A stretch of 15,885 nt of DNA. Origin: an uncultured Prevotella sp. Lineage in GTDB: Bacteria; Bacteroidota; Bacteroidia; Bacteroidales; Bacteroidaceae. Position 1 is the first letter of the stretch. Each line of letters begins with the position of its first letter. Positions 15,301 through 15,885 of this stretch are shown piece after piece. Made by a program: the position numbers and the translations under genes. A model generated the notes under the pieces. That model was not told where the DNA came from, did not search any database, and was given only the letters and a program-made list of their open reading frames with translations. The stretch spans positions 1-15,885 of the forward strand of contig CAKPWR010000061.1 of NCBI GenBank assembly GCA_934196725.1, in the 5' to 3' direction.

Positions 15301-15885
15301 TTGCTTATCCAAAGTAGCGGTGATAGAGTTTGGAGTTTCTGATACAAACTGAACATTACTCTGTTTTACCTTCTTGCCATCCTTGTAGATGTCGAAGTAA
15401 CCAGATTCAGCATTAGGAACAAAGTACTCATAAGATGCTGCGGATGCGCTTGTGCCTGCATCACCCTTGTCACCCTTGACGCCTTGATCGCCCTTGTCAC
15501 CCTTGACGCCTTGATCGCCCTTCTCGCCTTTCTCGCCCTGAGGACCACGAGCCAAGTTGTCTGTCTTTTTACCATTCTCATACCAGTAACCATCGGCACC
15601 GATAGTCCATGCAGTACCAGGAGCGCCATCCTTACCATTTGAAATAGTGACTGATTTTCCATCACTGAGCTTTACAGTAATACCATCACTAGTTTCTGTT
15701 ACTCCGGTAACAAGACCACCACCCTTAATCAAATTCTGAATGGTCTCAATTGCTTTTGCATTAGAATCAATCTGCTGTTGCAAATTACTAATGTCATCAT
15801 CGTAGTCCTTACAAGAAGTAAATGTGCTTACCGAGGCAATTGTCAATGCACCCATAAGCAGCGCGCTAAAATACTTTCTTTTCAT
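12358..15885 (-). CDS. Large surface lipoprotein with collagen-like Gly-X-Y stretch
   Basis: A 1175-residue predicted lipoprotein whose ATG is the last three bases of the window. The signal peptide MKRKYFSALLMGALTIASVS ends in a lipobox TSC with C25 lipidated. C25 is followed by KDYDDDI, an acidic start like the signal that sends Bacteroidota lipoproteins to the cell surface. A short coiled-coil-like segment (about 32-52) precedes a small beta module with SDGKSVTISNGKDGAPG, then ten Gly-X-Y triplets (114-143). The remaining 1000 residues are mostly beta-rich with many Tyr/Trp/Asn and no motif I recognise. The N-terminal layout resembles Bacteroides/Prevotella proteins sometimes annotated as PL29-lyase N-terminal-domain proteins, but no catalytic lyase domain is evident. 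It is followed by a strong terminator. The promoter lies outside the window. Confidence 0.88.
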   Translation of the reverse strand: MKRKYFSALLMGALTIASVSTFTSCKDYDDDISNLQQQIDSNAKAIETIQNLIKGGGLVTGVTETSDGITVKLSDGKSVTISNGKDGAPGTAWTIGADGYWYENGKKTDNLARGPQGEKGEKGDQGVKGDKGDQGVKGDKGDAGTSASAASYEYFVPNAESGYFDIYKDGKKVKQSNVQFVSETPNSITATLDKQNLILTGVKGISGEKVVISLTGDLTGLVFMPNLYLDGIETLTYDYLHGEYLEHKDNLTGLSRLNTTTGVAKTIKGLDNYLPDRLADATALDPAAAVLYNYGPAWGVKYHMNPSNADMAYEDITGFNLLEPTILNYHTRATASDLGNITSPKLNDAGKALFNTSNGIVTAGLKIQHPEKLEPFPTVKDKNETANTVALQAKTAASTVAEGKVTSDYALIQPQKAYLEALYWRLKPHYAGLGASNTRMGDEKGIPTAKYFGTTATDAAAQVHVYDSPQEALADPAGAALELYYNSAEGIDIASYLGLHMLVEDVKQFTPGTPNKLGVNLKELSLEEGKEWGLTYQFNLVNYQVDGNATIDSKYAKWVNQEAGVLRAWNVDKDGNPTTTESSTAIDREPLVQVLVKRGDKVVLDGYILIHITRQNPEVAPNKTIDLLTQDAQFDLCNDIDKLKTTWSQFSSIVLTQGLENMTKKDFDEQYTIDKKGNYGNDAAGNTTLDLRMFKAAPEKGGTYNAADDLGNIEYFPNTEGTTNHAFKWHLTAKELEMLTHDQANPVTVTRYVRYIGNAKAKYPYIYVKLTYNLSRINKNQTFGELIPEYWKGLDGSVNGKDAVIFDVKEPTNGGDILGISRKVTSTLKGNVAKLVGTHKYYFVPEPVVVGGYTITPQSSAADTKWNKLFCKYITGDSHVFSKAKLQETLEGCAIKYADGAFTNEDLYAVKGTSYVKIATLDPATSEITLVKNETTKAVLNAIGYEPANANIQKELRSWVGVVTENSCGVAEYVKDGIFLTSWERPINLIDVATEPRIDANTNGNVIYALDLFKLYDWRGWNTATVSEAGCVANQSNMWGDHLWFWGYYNVKSITIDTTPAKVKTTLGGGSWTTMDQISNQVELKCGNVSGNAADPKTKGKVTYTNDLTSYNSASQNAALTTFMEANKAKFGTIWYYNNGGNVETFKVKVPITIAYEWGEFTTEVEFTINGTIGD
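15457..15546 (-). repeat. Collagen-like Gly-X-Y repeat with a 27-bp tandem duplication
   Basis: Ten consecutive Gly-X-Y triplets, with Lys/Asp/Glu at most Y and X positions (GPQGEKGEKGDQGVKGDK and so on). GDQGVKGDK occurs twice in a row, a direct 27-bp tandem repeat in the DNA. Bacterial collagen-like stretches of this charge pattern can form triple helices; ten triplets is near the lower limit for stability. Confidence 0.9.

Noticed and set aside
15457..15546. The 27-bp repeated unit as a CRISPR-like array
   Set aside because: The repeats are adjacent, in frame and encode Gly-X-Y triplets; there are no spacers or cas genes.

Overview
The window looks like a Bacteroidota chromosome, most likely Prevotella or Segatella. 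The clues are promoters of the Bacteroidota type (TAnnTTTG -7 box), few Shine-Dalgarno sequences, surface lipoproteins with an acidic stretch after the lipidated cysteine, a C-terminal sorting-like tail, and the AAA/DUF4143 ATPase family common in this phylum. The species call is an inference from gene content; no search was run.

Layout. On the + strand at 1-3538 are three housekeeping genes: the 3' end of purB (adenylosuccinate lyase), an rRNA pseudouridine synthase with a long RGG/GGY-rich N-terminal extension, and asnS (asparaginyl-tRNA synthetase). Strong intrinsic terminators follow the second and third. A palindrome-rich convergent spacer (3539-3686) separates them from minus-strand genes.

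From 3687 to 7693 lies one minus-strand AAA/DUF4143 ATPase gene cut in two by about 2.74 kb of inserted DNA. The C-terminal part is at 3687 to about 4365; the N-terminal part, with its own promoter and an operator-like dyad, is at about 7109-7693. The insert carries two divergent but intact-looking IS110-family transposases in tandem on the + strand. Each has a structured noncoding leader and two copies of GTGAACT, one in the leader and one 11-12 nt after the stop codon. Just after the leader copy, each element carries a short word identical to the DNA at its own left junction (TATGTCAC for the first, TTTTGTCT for the second). The second match grows to 11 nt when the pre-insertion site is rebuilt. 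This is what target guides of IS110 bridge RNAs should look like, and it is the most interesting signal in the window.

From 7877 to 15885 (minus strand) is a cell-envelope cluster, read right to left: a 1175-residue surface lipoprotein with a collagen-like Gly-X-Y stretch, a terminator, a small lipoprotein, an 898-residue secreted protein with Ig-like repeats and a sorting-like C-terminal tail, and an OmpA-family protein ending in a terminator. The last three genes are separated by only 18-23 nt and are probably one operon for outer-membrane or surface proteins.

I saw no tRNA, rRNA or CRISPR array. No gap between genes exceeds 300 bases; the largest, 5551-5839, is the noncoding segment between the two transposases.
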